DNA of 64,000 nucleotides. Origin: Glaciecola sp. XM2. GTDB lineage: Bacteria > Pseudomonadota > Gammaproteobacteria > Enterobacterales > Alteromonadaceae. The translations under genes and the position numbers were made by a program. How positions within the stretch are numbered: the stretch's first letter is position 1; every line of letters starts with the position of its first letter. The notes below the pieces were generated by a model. The model did no database searches. It was not told the DNA's origin and was given only the letters and a program-made list of their open reading frames with translations. The stretch is from positions 17,669 to 81,668 of the forward strand of contig NZ_JAHEOJ010000027.1 in NCBI RefSeq assembly GCF_018595715.1, read 5' to 3'. Shown in pieces: positions 35,292 to 45,030 of the stretch.

Positions 35292-37826
35292 ATGAAACGG
35301 ACGACTCTCTCAAGCTTACTTTTACTCACACCCTCACTTTTACTTGCTAATACCATTACGGGCACTGTAGTTGATCAAATGGGCAACACGGTCAGTTCTG
35401 GTGAAGTTCAGATTATGGGCACAAACAAACGTGTTCCTATCGGTAGCGATGGTAGTTTCCAATTTGAAAATGTGCGCTTAGGCACAGTCGAACTGCATGT
35501 TGCATCCCCCTCGTTTATTCACTCAAGCACATCGGTAGATGTCACAGAAGCGGGTGTAAGTGATCTTGCGATTAAAGTTACCAGCTCAAGCATTGAAGTG
35601 TTTGATGTTACCGCAAGTGCATTTCATGCGTCTAACATTGAGTCAGCTGCGCCGGTAACTGTGCTTGCAGGCGACCGTCTTAATCGTAAGCAAGCCGCAA
35701 CACTTGGTGACACTTTGCGCGACGAAGTGGGCGTGCATAGCAGTGCACACGGCGGTGTGGTAAGTACGCCAATTATTCGTGGTTTAGATGGGCCTAGAGT
35801 GCTCATCACTCAGAACGGTCTTGATTCATCTGACGCGTCAAGAATAGGCCCTGATCACTTGGTCGCAACCGAAACATCGTCTGCACAACAGATTGAAGTG
35901 TTACGTGGCCCAGCTACGCTGTTTTATGGCAGCGGAGCAATCGGCGGCGTGGTCAATATCGTAGACCAACGTGTGCCAGATAATACTAACTCTGAAGGTG
36001 AGCTTGCGCTTACTCGTAACAGCGTGAATGCTGAAGAGGCAGTCTCAGGTTTTGTGAAAGGCGGCGTGGGTGATTTCGCATTCAATTTCCAAGGATTCTA
36101 CCGTGATGCAGATGATTATCGCATTCCTGGCTTTGCAGAAAGTGAAGAAGCGCATAGCGATGAGCATGGACACGACGATGAACACGGGCATGACGAAGAA
36201 CATGAAATGGGCAGTGAGGGCGTTGTAGAAAGTTCTCAATATCGCAATCAAGGCTTCACGCTCGGTTCGAGTTATGTGTTTGACCAAGGTCATATTGGCT
36301 TCTCGGTAGAACATTTGTCGTCGTTATATGGTATCCCAGGCCATGCACACGAAGATGAACATGAAGAAGAGCACGAAGAAGAAGGTCACGATCATGATGA
36401 AGAAGCTGGTGAAGAGGTTGTTGCTGATCTTAACCAAAATCGTTATCAGTTAAGTGGCGCACTTCAGTTTGATACAGACGTAATAAGCGCACTTAATTTT
36501 GGTGTGGCGTACACCGACTATGTGCATGTAGAAATCGAAAACGGTGAGCCTGGCACACGCTTTACCAATAACACCTTTGAAACTCGCATGGAGCTTATTC
36601 ACCAGCCTTTAAATGGGTGGAGAGGTGGACTCAGCTTCCATACTAAATTAAGCGATTTTGCTGCAGTGGGTGAAGAAGCGTTTACTCCAGCGTCTGATAC
36701 TCGTATGTTTGGTTTGGGTTTGATTGAAGAGAAGCACTTTGGTGATGTGCTAGTACAACTTGGAGCGCGCGTAGAACGAGTTGAGATTGACGTTCCCGCT
36801 ATTTTCGAACCTGAGCTAGAAGTGCATGAGCATGATGAAGCACATGACGACGATATGATGCACGATGACCACGCACACGAAGAGCATGACCATGAACACG
36901 GTGGCATGGAGTCGGTATCCCTTGATTTTACTCCCGTAAGCCTTTCTGCTGGTGCAGTTTGGGACTTTGCTGATGGCTATAATCTTGGCTTATCATACAT
37001 TTATGCGCAGCGTGCGCCTTCTGCCGCTGAGCTATTTAGCTTCGGGCCGCATATTGGTACGCAAACGTATGAAATTGGCGCGCTGTATCAACTTGATGGT
37101 GAAGAGTTTGAAGTAGGTAACGCAGACTTTGATTTAGAAACGTCTAACAACTTCGATATTAGTTTGCGTAAATTTGCAGGCGATGTCGGCTTTGTGGTTA
37201 ACGTGTTCTACAACCAAATCGATAACTATTATTATGGAGCTGAGACGGGTCTATTTGCGGAGTTTGAGCATGCGCATGACGAAGAACATGAGCATGAAGA
37301 AGAACATATGGATGAGATGCACGCCGGTGTGGATGAGCATGATCATGAAGAGGGTCACTCAGACGAACTTCCGGTTGTCACGTTTATAGCATCTGACGCT
37401 ACGCTCTACGGCGCAGAATTTCAGGTAAATTGGCAAGCGACTGATGCACTTAAGTTCCTTACCCAAGGAGATATCATTCGTACTAAGGTCGACACTGCCT
37501 CAGGCTCAAACGATCTCCCGCGCACACCGCCTGCAAGACTGACATTTGGTGCTGAATATGAACTCGCAAACTGGTTCATCGATGCGCAAGTAATGCACGT
37601 ATTTGACCAAGATGACGTAGGAGACTTTGAAACATCTACCGACGGTTACACTATGGTAGACGCGAATATCTCATACTTTACTAGCATTAAAGGATATGAC
37701 ATTGAAGTGTTTGCTCGCGGTCGCAATCTAACCGACGAAGAAGCGCGCGTGCATACCTCTTACTTGAAAGACCTAGCACCACTACCAGGGCGTTCAGTAA
37801 TGCTAGGTGTACGAGCTAATTTCTAG
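35292..37826 (+). CDS. znuD: Histidine-rich TonB-dependent receptor, ZnuD-like (zinc uptake)
   Basis: This 844-residue outer-membrane receptor has a signal peptide (LLLLTPSLLLANT), a carboxypeptidase-regulatory-like domain (about 20-100), a plug domain (about 115-235; IRGLDGPRVLITQNGLDSSD) and a barrel ending in RANF. Four extracellular-loop segments near residues 285-310, 350-375, 510-540 and 658-690 are packed with His, Asp and Glu (for example HGHDDEHGHDEEH). This is the hallmark of the ZnuD family that captures zinc. A Zur-box-like palindrome lies upstream. A long hairpin follows the gene. No ABC zinc transporter is adjacent. Confidence 0.88.
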   Translation: MKRTTLSSLLLLTPSLLLANTITGTVVDQMGNTVSSGEVQIMGTNKRVPIGSDGSFQFENVRLGTVELHVASPSFIHSSTSVDVTEAGVSDLAIKVTSSSIEVFDVTASAFHASNIESAAPVTVLAGDRLNRKQAATLGDTLRDEVGVHSSAHGGVVSTPIIRGLDGPRVLITQNGLDSSDASRIGPDHLVATETSSAQQIEVLRGPATLFYGSGAIGGVVNIVDQRVPDNTNSEGELALTRNSVNAEEAVSGFVKGGVGDFAFNFQGFYRDADDYRIPGFAESEEAHSDEHGHDDEHGHDEEHEMGSEGVVESSQYRNQGFTLGSSYVFDQGHIGFSVEHLSSLYGIPGHAHEDEHEEEHEEEGHDHDEEAGEEVVADLNQNRYQLSGALQFDTDVISALNFGVAYTDYVHVEIENGEPGTRFTNNTFETRMELIHQPLNGWRGGLSFHTKLSDFAAVGEEAFTPASDTRMFGLGLIEEKHFGDVLVQLGARVERVEIDVPAIFEPELEVHEHDEAHDDDMMHDDHAHEEHDHEHGGMESVSLDFTPVSLSAGAVWDFADGYNLGLSYIYAQRAPSAAELFSFGPHIGTQTYEIGALYQLDGEEFEVGNADFDLETSNNFDISLRKFAGDVGFVVNVFYNQIDNYYYGAETGLFAEFEHAHDEEHEHEEEHMDEMHAGVDEHDHEEGHSDELPVVTFIASDATLYGAEFQVNWQATDALKFLTQGDIIRTKVDTASGSNDLPRTPPARLTFGAEYELANWFIDAQVMHVFDQDDVGDFETSTDGYTMVDANISYFTSIKGYDIEVFARGRNLTDEEARVHTSYLKDLAPLPGRSVMLGVRANF

Positions 37827-37877
37827 AAAGTAGAAATAAATCAATAGTTTTGATTGTAGGTCGTGACATATTAAATT

Positions 37878-37937
37878 AATCTATGAATAAGGAGAGCCTT
37901 TGTAAGCTAATAATGCTCACAAAGGCTCATAGATTTT
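37878..37937 (+). terminator. Long hairpin after the znuD-like gene
   Basis: The inner arms GAGCCTTTGTAAGC (37894-37907) and GCTCACAAAGGCTC (37915-37928) pair with one mismatch. Outer arms AATCTATGA (37878-37886) and TCATAGATT (37927-37935) extend it past a bulge. It is followed by a short TTTT. It is probably a terminator and stands just before the cyclase gene. Confidence 0.6.
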
Positions 37938-37960
37938 AAGTGGATTAAAAAACAACCTAC

Positions 37961-39088
37961 ATGTCCTTAGTTCATCTCACCATTGTTGTAATTATCTTAT
38001 TGACCCTTGTTCTCGGGGTGATGACCTATGTTATTGTGCGCTTGCGCCACCGTTTGAAGATGCTCACGCGAAACATGCTGGGTAATCTGCCGCAGCTACA
38101 CAGTGAATCCTCTGATGAGCAAACAGACGAGCAAGCAGAAGACCGACGTAAAGTTGAAGACAGACGCTTTGTAGACAAAGCGGATGAAGCTCAACGCCTC
38201 ATTAAGACATTTCAAAAGTTTGTTCCCAAGCAGTTTGTTGATCATATTAAAGGGCAAGACGCCAGCACCATCGAGCTAGGTAAAGCCGCCGCAGATGAAG
38301 TGGCTATTTTATTTTGTGATATTCGCGGGTTTACCGGCCTTTCAGAGCGTATGCAGCCCCATGAGTTAATGAAGTTTTTGAATTCTTATTTCTTGCGAAT
38401 GAACGATGCAATTCATCAAAATAATGGTTTTATTGATAAATTTATTGGTGATGCCATCATGGCCTTGTTCGACCATCCAGGTGGCAACAACTCAAACAAA
38501 GCCTTAGATTCCATTCGCGCAGCCATAGACTTGCACGCTGCCCTTGCGATGTACAATCAGCAGCGAGAGAGTGTGGACTACCCGCCGGTAGAAATTGGTG
38601 TGGGCGTGCACTTTGGCCCTGTTATTATTGGCACCGTGGGTTGTGATGATCGTATGGATACCACGGTGATTGGCGACAGCGTGAACATTTCATATCGCCT
38701 CGAGTCGTTGGCGCCAAAATATGACGCAGATATCATTGTAAGTAGTCAACTACTTGATCAATTAACCATTGACTCAAAAACAGAAATTGCATATCGATTT
38801 GTAGACTTTGTGCGCGTTAAAGGGCGCAAAGAGCCTATCGAAGTGTATGAAATACTAAACCACCTTCCCAAAGACATCCAATTGTCTCGTTATAAAACGG
38901 GCTCTATGATTCAGCAAGGTGTTGAATATCGTAAGAATAAAGACTGGAAGAGTGCCATGAAGTGCTTCCATGGTGCGCTTATGATCGACCCGGAAGATAG
39001 CCTTGTTATCCATCATATGGAACAGTGTCACCGAATGAGAATTGCCGACTTGGCAGGTTCTTCGGATGGCGCATTAAATATGATATAG
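37961..39088 (+). CDS. Membrane-anchored class III adenylate cyclase
   Basis: The 375-residue protein has one N-terminal membrane helix (about 4-27), a charged linker with DRRKVEDRRF, and a class III cyclase domain at about 110-300. Metal-binding D120 (FCDIRGFTGL) and D164, adenine-selecting K160 (DKFIGDAIMALF) and T235 (TTVIGDSVN), and transition-state N242 and R246 are all present. It should therefore be an active adenylate cyclase of the IIIb type. The C-terminal about 60 residues look TPR-like (GVEYRKNKDWKSAMKCFHGA). The next gene encodes a similar single-TM HDOD protein, which suggests a shared membrane signalling role. Confidence 0.9.
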   Translation: MSLVHLTIVVIILLTLVLGVMTYVIVRLRHRLKMLTRNMLGNLPQLHSESSDEQTDEQAEDRRKVEDRRFVDKADEAQRLIKTFQKFVPKQFVDHIKGQDASTIELGKAAADEVAILFCDIRGFTGLSERMQPHELMKFLNSYFLRMNDAIHQNNGFIDKFIGDAIMALFDHPGGNNSNKALDSIRAAIDLHAALAMYNQQRESVDYPPVEIGVGVHFGPVIIGTVGCDDRMDTTVIGDSVNISYRLESLAPKYDADIIVSSQLLDQLTIDSKTEIAYRFVDFVRVKGRKEPIEVYEILNHLPKDIQLSRYKTGSMIQQGVEYRKNKDWKSAMKCFHGALMIDPEDSLVIHHMEQCHRMRIADLAGSSDGALNMI

Positions 39089-39233
39089 AAATATCCAAAT
39101 CCGCCGATAACCTCCTTAGTAATTGTCGTGTGCGGCACTTATTCACCCTCAGTATAAAAACACATACCTTCGTGTAATATTGCGTGTGATATAAGTCTGC
39201 TTGATGTTTTAACACACAACCTAAGAATCGCGA

Positions 39234-40403
39234 ATGGACATAAATATTATACTTATTCCTGTTGTCATCATTTTAGTAGTGGTGCTATTGGTATGGCGTC
39301 TGAGAGCCTCAAGCCAAAATAAGGACTATTCGAATACATTATTAAAAGTGCGTAAAAAACGTCAGGGTAGTATTTATTCGAATATACAACCTACTAATAA
39401 AATAGTGGATGCTGTTTCTAAAAAGACTCCTGAAAGCGTTAAGGCTGAGCCAGCGCCGGCACCGCCTGAAGATTTTATGGAAATTGCGCTTACCTCATAT
39501 GCAAGCTATCAACAGACCGTAAAAGCACAAACTGAATTTCAGAGCTTAAGAAAGCCTCACCCCCTGCTTATGTCCCTTAGTCGGAGCATTACCGATGCCC
39601 AAGAGCTGATCAATATTATTAAGGGTGATCCAGAATTAGTTGCCAAAGTGTTAAACATGGCCAACTCGCCTTTCTTTGGTTTGCGCAAGCCCATTACAGA
39701 CATAAACCATGCGGTTATTTACCTTGGTATAGCCCAGGTTAAAAACCTCGCGACTCAATTTGCCATCTCGCAAAGCTTTGAATTTTCAAGCCAGTCTCAA
39801 CAAGACGCCTACGACAAAATCTGGAAAACCAGCTTTATTGCAAGCTCACTGGCGCTATTGATTGCCAGAGAAGCGGATTTAGAAAACCCTTCGGCCTTGT
39901 CTACGCGTTGTTTGTTAGGCTATCTAGGGGATATCGCGATGCTTTCAAAAGAGCCGCAGGTCGCCAACTTATATTTGCCCACCATGACCTTTTACAAACG
40001 TGTGCGCGCTATGCAAGCTATGCTAAATACCAATGCTGCAGCAATGGGGGGCGTGTTCGCGCAGCATTTGCAGCTGCCTAGTGAGATACACGTAGGCATT
40101 GGTTTAGGCTATCAGTGCATGACAAACGATTGGGAAGGCATCGATATCACGATTGAAGAAAAGCGCGATATCATATTTTGTTATGCGGTGAGTAGAATGG
40201 CAGAGTTTGTTGTGCTGGAAAACGATGCAGATTATCTTAAAGCACCTAGTCTCGACTATGAGCGTGTGCATCGCCCAGAGTTATTTCAACTATCACAACA
40301 ATTAAAAGACACCGGCATTGCGGGTATTGAAAAAGTCATTGCAAGTGCGCAGTTTAAAGCAAAATCTGCCGACATGATCGCAAATTTACAGTACGCATTT
40401 TAG
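39234..40403 (+). CDS. Membrane-anchored HDOD domain protein
   Basis: The 389-residue protein has an N-terminal membrane helix (about 5-22, ILIPVVIILVVVLLVW), a proline-rich linker (EPAPAPPEDF) and an HDOD domain (about 105-320, including NSPFFGLRKPITDINHAVIYLG). The HD metal-binding histidine-aspartate pair is not evident, as usual for HDOD. The function is a regulatory adaptor of unknown target. It lies 145 bases after the adenylate cyclase, on the same strand. A strong bidirectional terminator separates it from gorA. Confidence 0.87.
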   Translation: MDINIILIPVVIILVVVLLVWRLRASSQNKDYSNTLLKVRKKRQGSIYSNIQPTNKIVDAVSKKTPESVKAEPAPAPPEDFMEIALTSYASYQQTVKAQTEFQSLRKPHPLLMSLSRSITDAQELINIIKGDPELVAKVLNMANSPFFGLRKPITDINHAVIYLGIAQVKNLATQFAISQSFEFSSQSQQDAYDKIWKTSFIASSLALLIAREADLENPSALSTRCLLGYLGDIAMLSKEPQVANLYLPTMTFYKRVRAMQAMLNTNAAAMGGVFAQHLQLPSEIHVGIGLGYQCMTNDWEGIDITIEEKRDIIFCYAVSRMAEFVVLENDADYLKAPSLDYERVHRPELFQLSQQLKDTGIAGIEKVIASAQFKAKSADMIANLQYAF

Positions 40404-40433
40404 TAGCAGTTTTAAGGCTAAACGTCATATTTT

Positions 40434-40460
40434 AAAGCCCCGCCGAAACGCGGGGCTTTT
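40434..40460. terminator. Bidirectional terminator between the HDOD gene and gorA
   Basis: AAAGCCCCGC and GCGGGGCTTTT pair across a six-base loop CGAAAC. The A run on the left and T run on the right allow use by both convergent genes. Confidence 0.92.
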
Positions 40461-40477
40461 GCATGTTAGGGGCTGCC

Positions 40478-41836
40478 CTACATAGTGACAAATTCCTCAC
40501 CAGATGTTGGGTGTATTGCAACGCAGCTATCAAAGTCAGCTTTTGTTGCGCCCATTTTCATGGCAACTCCAAAGCCCTGTAAGATTTCATCCATACCAAA
40601 ACCAATGCCGTGTAATCCTACTACGGTTTCTTCAGGCCCCGCGCACACTAGCTTCATTTTCGTCGCTTGGCGATGTTGCGTAACTGCGGTGTACATCGCG
40701 GCAAAGCTTGAGTTGTAGACTTTTATGTTATCTTGTCCATATGCTTCAACAGCCTCTTTTTCACTAAGACCCATAGTGCCGATGGCTGGGTGACTGAATA
40801 CCACCGTAGGAATATTGGTGTAGTCCATTTTGGCATTATGCATACCGTTAAAGAGGCGTTCTGAGAGCAGTCTGCCGGCTTTTACGGCCACCGGGGTGAG
40901 TTCTACTTTTCCAATGTTATCGCCCACCGCATATATGTGCTTTGCTTTCGTATTTTGAAACTCGTCCACTTTGATATATCCGCGCTCATCTACCTCAACA
41001 TCAGTATTTTCTAGCGCAATTTTATCGTTTGCTGGTTGACGTCCAATAGCCCAAATGAGCACGTCAGCTTCTAGTTTGCGCTCGCCATTGAGTTGAATAT
41101 CTAAACTACCATCCGCTAATTTAGTGATGCTTTCTACTTCGGTAAATGGATGCAGCTTAGGTCCATCCTCTTCCATCATTTCAACGAGTGTATCGCTAAG
41201 CATATCGTCAAACGCGCGCAGTGGTTTTTCGCGTCTAACGAGCAAGTGCGTTTCGGTGCCTAACGAATGCAATACGCCAGCAAGTTCAACAGCAATGTAG
41301 CCGGCACCAACCACGACAACTCGTTTAGGTTGTTCATTAAGTGCAAAGAAGCCATCTGAATCGATACCTAACTCTGCGCCAGGTACGGGCGGCTTAATGG
41401 GGCGGCCGCCAACGGCAATGGTGATATGGTCGGCGGTATAGGTTACGCCATCTACATCAAGCGTGTTGTTGTCGATAAATTTAGCAAACCCGTTGATGAG
41501 GGTGACATTGTTGTTGCCCAATACGCGATCATAAGATTGGTGGATGCGGTCAATGTAGGCATCACGACTTTTCACCAAAGTCTTCCAATCGAATTGCTTT
41601 ACGTTGACATCAAAACCATAGTCGGGCGCATACTTGTGAATCGCTTCGGCAACTTGTGCGCCAAACCACATTGCTTTTTTAGGTACGCAACCAACATTGA
41701 CGCAGGTTCCACCGATAGCCTTCGCCTCAATAATTGCGACTTTTTTACCGTAGCGTGAGGCTCTATTTGCCGATGCAATACCGCCGCTGCCGCCGCCAAT
41801 ACATATGTAGTCAAAGTGGTTGTTTGAAGTTGTCAT
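40478..41836 (-). CDS. gorA: Glutathione-disulfide reductase
   Basis: GorA is a FAD enzyme that reduces GSSG with NADPH. The 452 residues have the FAD GxGxxG motif ([12 protein letters not shown]), the redox disulfide C45/C50 in [13 protein letters not shown], and the NADPH-binding [17 protein letters not shown]. It also has the second FAD motif [15 protein letters not shown] and the catalytic histidine H442 in IHPTSGEE. The length matches E. coli Gor (450). It stands next to prlC, as in E. coli where prlC and gor are close. Confidence 0.96.
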   Translation of the reverse strand: MTTSNNHFDYICIGGGSGGIASANRASRYGKKVAIIEAKAIGGTCVNVGCVPKKAMWFGAQVAEAIHKYAPDYGFDVNVKQFDWKTLVKSRDAYIDRIHQSYDRVLGNNNVTLINGFAKFIDNNTLDVDGVTYTADHITIAVGGRPIKPPVPGAELGIDSDGFFALNEQPKRVVVVGAGYIAVELAGVLHSLGTETHLLVRREKPLRAFDDMLSDTLVEMMEEDGPKLHPFTEVESITKLADGSLDIQLNGERKLEADVLIWAIGRQPANDKIALENTDVEVDERGYIKVDEFQNTKAKHIYAVGDNIGKVELTPVAVKAGRLLSERLFNGMHNAKMDYTNIPTVVFSHPAIGTMGLSEKEAVEAYGQDNIKVYNSSFAAMYTAVTQHRQATKMKLVCAGPEETVVGLHGIGFGMDEILQGFGVAMKMGATKADFDSCVAIHPTSGEEFVTM

Positions 41837-42083
41837 GAGTTTCCGTTTTATGTAGTTAATCTAAATTTCTTTGGGCTATGCCAATAAGACCGAGAGTTTG
41901 GGGTAATATTTCATAATATTGCACGTTGTGGGTAAAAGCACACATACGCATTCGGGTAAAATAGTTATTTTAGCCTTGTGTTTTATTAATCTTCACCCCA
42001 CCTATTACCGTAACAATATTCTACAACGATTTCGCCTGTTAGTGCGCTTTGTTATTTCACGCTTCATGCAATAAGGTTTCTTT

Positions 42084-44150
42084 ATGATAAACAGCATTTC
42101 TGCTCAAGCCTCTATGGTTGATTTAGCCAACCTCCCACAGTTTAGCCAAATATCCACAAATAGCATTGTTGAATCGGTGCAAACGGCGATTGCTAAATGT
42201 AAAGACACAGTTGAACAAGCAGTGAGCGATGGGGAAATCAGTTACGAAAACTTAGTGTCTAAGCTTGAGCAAGCAGACGATGAGCTTAGCCAGCTTTGGT
42301 CGCCTATCGGACATATGAACTCTGTCGTCAGCAACGACGATTTGCGCGCGGCTCACGATGCATGTTTGCCTTTATTGTCTGAATATAGCACTTACCTAGG
42401 TCAGCATGAAAAGCTTTGCGCTTTATATCAAGCTTTGCAAAAAAGCCCAGCGTATGATGCCTTGTCGATGGCGCAAAAGAAGGTAGTAGATAATGCCGTG
42501 AGAGACTTTACCCTGTCGGGCGTGGCATTGCCTCAGGAAAAAAAGACGAGGTTTGCGGCGATTAGAAGTGAGCTATCTGACTTGTCTTCGCAATTTTCGA
42601 ACAACGTAATGGATGCAACACTCGATTTTACCAAGCACGTTACCGATGAAGCACAATTGTCGGGTTTGCCAGATTCGGCAAAAGCAGCGGCACGCCAAGC
42701 AGCAGAGCAAAAATCTTTGGAAGGGTATTTATTTACGCTCGATATTCCTAGTTACCTTCCCATCGCTATGTATGCAGATGATCGCAAGCTACGCGAAGAA
42801 ATGTATCGCGCCTACAGCACTCGAGCATCAGAGCTCGATAGCACCGAGGGTAAGTTTGATAACACCGACAATATTAAAAAGACACTCCAACTGCGTTATG
42901 AAATGGCGCAGCTTTTAGGCTTTGATAGCTATGCGCAATATTCACTTGCCACAAAAATGGCCGAGAGCCCCGAGCAAGTCACCGGGTTCTTGCGTGACCT
43001 AGCTAAGCGTTCTAAGCCTCAAGCACAGCAAGATGTGGAAGAGTTAAGAGCGTTTGCCCTTCAAGAGTATGGTGTATCGACGCTTGAGGCGTGGGACTAC
43101 AGTTATTATTCAGAAAAACTCAAGCAGCAAAAATATGCGGTCTCTGACGAGCAACTGCGCCCGTATTTTCCTGAAGATAAGGTATTGAGCGGATTGTTTG
43201 AGGTTGTAACGCGTTTGTATTCCTTAAACATAGTGGAAGTTACTGGTGTAGATACCTGGCACAAAGATGTACGTTTTTTTGAAATTCGTGATGAGGCGGG
43301 TGAGCTTCGCGGTAGCTTCTACCTTGACTTATATGCTCGTGAGAAAAAGCGAGGCGGAGCGTGGATGGATGAGTGTCGTGTAAAACGCACAAACCTTAAC
43401 GGGGAAGTGCAATCTCCTGTGGCATTTTTAACGTGTAACTTTAATGCGCCGGTAGGTGATAAACCTGCGCTGTTTACTCATGATGAGGTGGTAACGCTGT
43501 TCCATGAGTTTGGTCACGGCATTCATCATATGCTCACAAAAGTCACAGTCGGTGGTGTATCAGGTATCAATGGTGTGCCGTGGGATGCGGTTGAACTACC
43601 CAGTCAATTTTTAGAAAATTGGTGCTGGGAGCCCCAAGCCCTAGCGTTCATTTCAGGCCACTTTGAGACCGGTGAGCCTTTACCGCAAGATTTACTCGAT
43701 AAAATGCTAGCTGCCAGAAACTTTCAATCTGCTATGCAAATGGTGCGTCAACTAGAGTTCAGTTTGTTCGACTTTGAGTTGCATCGTTTGCCGTCGGACC
43801 AAGCAGATGTGCAAAAGGTGTTAAACGAGGTGCGCGATGAAGTATCGGTGATTAAACCACCTTTATTCAATCGGTTCCAAAATAGCTTCGGCCATATCTT
43901 TGCCGGTGGGTATGCAGCGGGCTACTACAGTTATAAATGGGCCGAAGTACTATCTTCTGATGCCTTCTCCCGATTTGAAGAAGAGGGCATTTTTAATTCG
44001 CATGTAGGGCAAAGCTTTTTACAGAATGTATTAGAGCAAGGCGGCTCTCAAGAGCCTATGGCCTTGTTTGTTGCGTTTAGAGGCAGAGAGCCTAATATCG
44101 ATGCGCTTTTGCGTCACAGCGGCATTAACCCAGATGCACAGGCTGCATAA
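42084..44150 (+). CDS. prlC: Oligopeptidase A
   Basis: PrlC (OpdA) is a cytoplasmic M3 zinc metallopeptidase that degrades oligopeptides and cleaved signal peptides. The protein has 688 residues (E. coli 680). The HEFGH zinc motif is at 474-478 (HEFGHGIHHMLT), and the third zinc ligand is downstream in LPSQFLENWCWE. It is followed after three bases by the Tag-like gene, so the two are probably cotranscribed. Confidence 0.96.
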   Translation: MINSISAQASMVDLANLPQFSQISTNSIVESVQTAIAKCKDTVEQAVSDGEISYENLVSKLEQADDELSQLWSPIGHMNSVVSNDDLRAAHDACLPLLSEYSTYLGQHEKLCALYQALQKSPAYDALSMAQKKVVDNAVRDFTLSGVALPQEKKTRFAAIRSELSDLSSQFSNNVMDATLDFTKHVTDEAQLSGLPDSAKAAARQAAEQKSLEGYLFTLDIPSYLPIAMYADDRKLREEMYRAYSTRASELDSTEGKFDNTDNIKKTLQLRYEMAQLLGFDSYAQYSLATKMAESPEQVTGFLRDLAKRSKPQAQQDVEELRAFALQEYGVSTLEAWDYSYYSEKLKQQKYAVSDEQLRPYFPEDKVLSGLFEVVTRLYSLNIVEVTGVDTWHKDVRFFEIRDEAGELRGSFYLDLYAREKKRGGAWMDECRVKRTNLNGEVQSPVAFLTCNFNAPVGDKPALFTHDEVVTLFHEFGHGIHHMLTKVTVGGVSGINGVPWDAVELPSQFLENWCWEPQALAFISGHFETGEPLPQDLLDKMLAARNFQSAMQMVRQLEFSLFDFELHRLPSDQADVQKVLNEVRDEVSVIKPPLFNRFQNSFGHIFAGGYAAGYYSYKWAEVLSSDAFSRFEEEGIFNSHVGQSFLQNVLEQGGSQEPMALFVAFRGREPNIDALLRHSGINPDAQAA

Positions 44151-44153
44151 GTA

Positions 44154-44855
44154 ATGGGTTTGGAGCATTTTGACGCCATTTATCAAAGAGCAGTCGAGCG
44201 TAAAGGTAGTGTGGAAATGGTGGAGTCACTACTATCTACACCCTTAACGCATACACAATTACTCGTAATTACCGACGATCGGTTTTTGGCGGAGTTCACC
44301 AAAAAAGTGTTTCAATCTGGCTTTGTATGGCGCGTTGTGCGTCAAAAGTGGCCCGACTTTGAAGACGTGTTTTGGCAGTTTGATATCGACAAATTATTGT
44401 TGATGCCAGATGAGATGGTTGAGAAAAAAGCCACCGACCCTAAAATTATTCGTAATTTATCGAAAGTCCGTACGATTCGAGAAAACGCGCTGATGATCAA
44501 AGAAGTGTCCAACGAGCATGGTTCATTTGCCGCGTTCGTTGCTAATTGGGACCCACAAAATGTCGTCGGTTTATGGGATGAGCTAAAGCAGCGCGGCACC
44601 CGTCTAGGTGGCAACACTGGGCCTTACGCACTGAGGTTTTTGGGAGTCGATACGTTTTTATTATCACGAGATATTGAGGCTTACTTCACGCAGTATAAAA
44701 TCATTTCAGGTTCATGCCGGTCTAAACGCAGCTTGCGCGCAATTCAAGATGCTTTTAATACTTGGCGCAAACAAAGCGGCCGCTCTTTAACCGAAATATC
44801 CCAAATTCTTGCTTATAGCTCTGGTGATAACTACGTCGGTTTGCAGGTAAGCTAA
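44154..44855 (+). CDS. Divergent DNA-3-methyladenine glycosylase I (Tag-like)
   Basis: The 233-residue protein resembles the Tag (adenine_glyco) helix-hairpin-helix superfamily: FxxGFVWRVVRQKWPDF, IIRNLSKVRTIRENA (the IIRxxxKIxAxxxNA region), and GGNTGPYALRFLGVDTF in place of the C-terminal Tag helices. It lacks the N-terminal cysteine and C-terminal His/Cys that bind structural zinc in E. coli Tag, and is about 45 residues longer. It may excise alkylated adenine or have a changed specificity. It starts three bases after prlC. Confidence 0.72.
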   Translation: MGLEHFDAIYQRAVERKGSVEMVESLLSTPLTHTQLLVITDDRFLAEFTKKVFQSGFVWRVVRQKWPDFEDVFWQFDIDKLLLMPDEMVEKKATDPKIIRNLSKVRTIRENALMIKEVSNEHGSFAAFVANWDPQNVVGLWDELKQRGTRLGGNTGPYALRFLGVDTFLLSRDIEAYFTQYKIISGSCRSKRSLRAIQDAFNTWRKQSGRSLTEISQILAYSSGDNYVGLQVS

Positions 44856-44893
44856 TCAAGTATTGTGTAAAAATGAATGCTTTTCCCAAATAA

Positions 44894-44911
44894 GCACAGG
44901 CATGCCTGTGC
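44894..44911. repeat. Perfect 18-bp palindrome between the Tag-like gene and ubiE
   Basis: GCACAGGCATGCCTGTGC is identical to its reverse complement, with no spacer. It lies 39 bases after the Tag-like stop and about 105-120 bases before ubiE. As RNA it would form a tight hairpin without a U tract, and as DNA it could be a dimer operator. The motif is not one I recognise. Confidence 0.6.
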
Positions 44912-45030
44912 GCTGCGGCTCACTTCTCAATAGGATTTACGCGTAAGCCGTTAATTAATGTTCGCTAACGTTTAATATGCCTTGTAATTAGGCTACACTA
45001 AACAGCATCAAATCAATGAGTTATTTTCTT

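Noticed and set aside
36151..36420. Short repeats in the His/Asp/Glu-rich parts of the znuD-like gene as a CRISPR or tandem repeat array
   Set aside because: The repeats are codon-level low complexity (GAT/GAA/CAT) in frame, of irregular spacing, and encode metal-binding loops.
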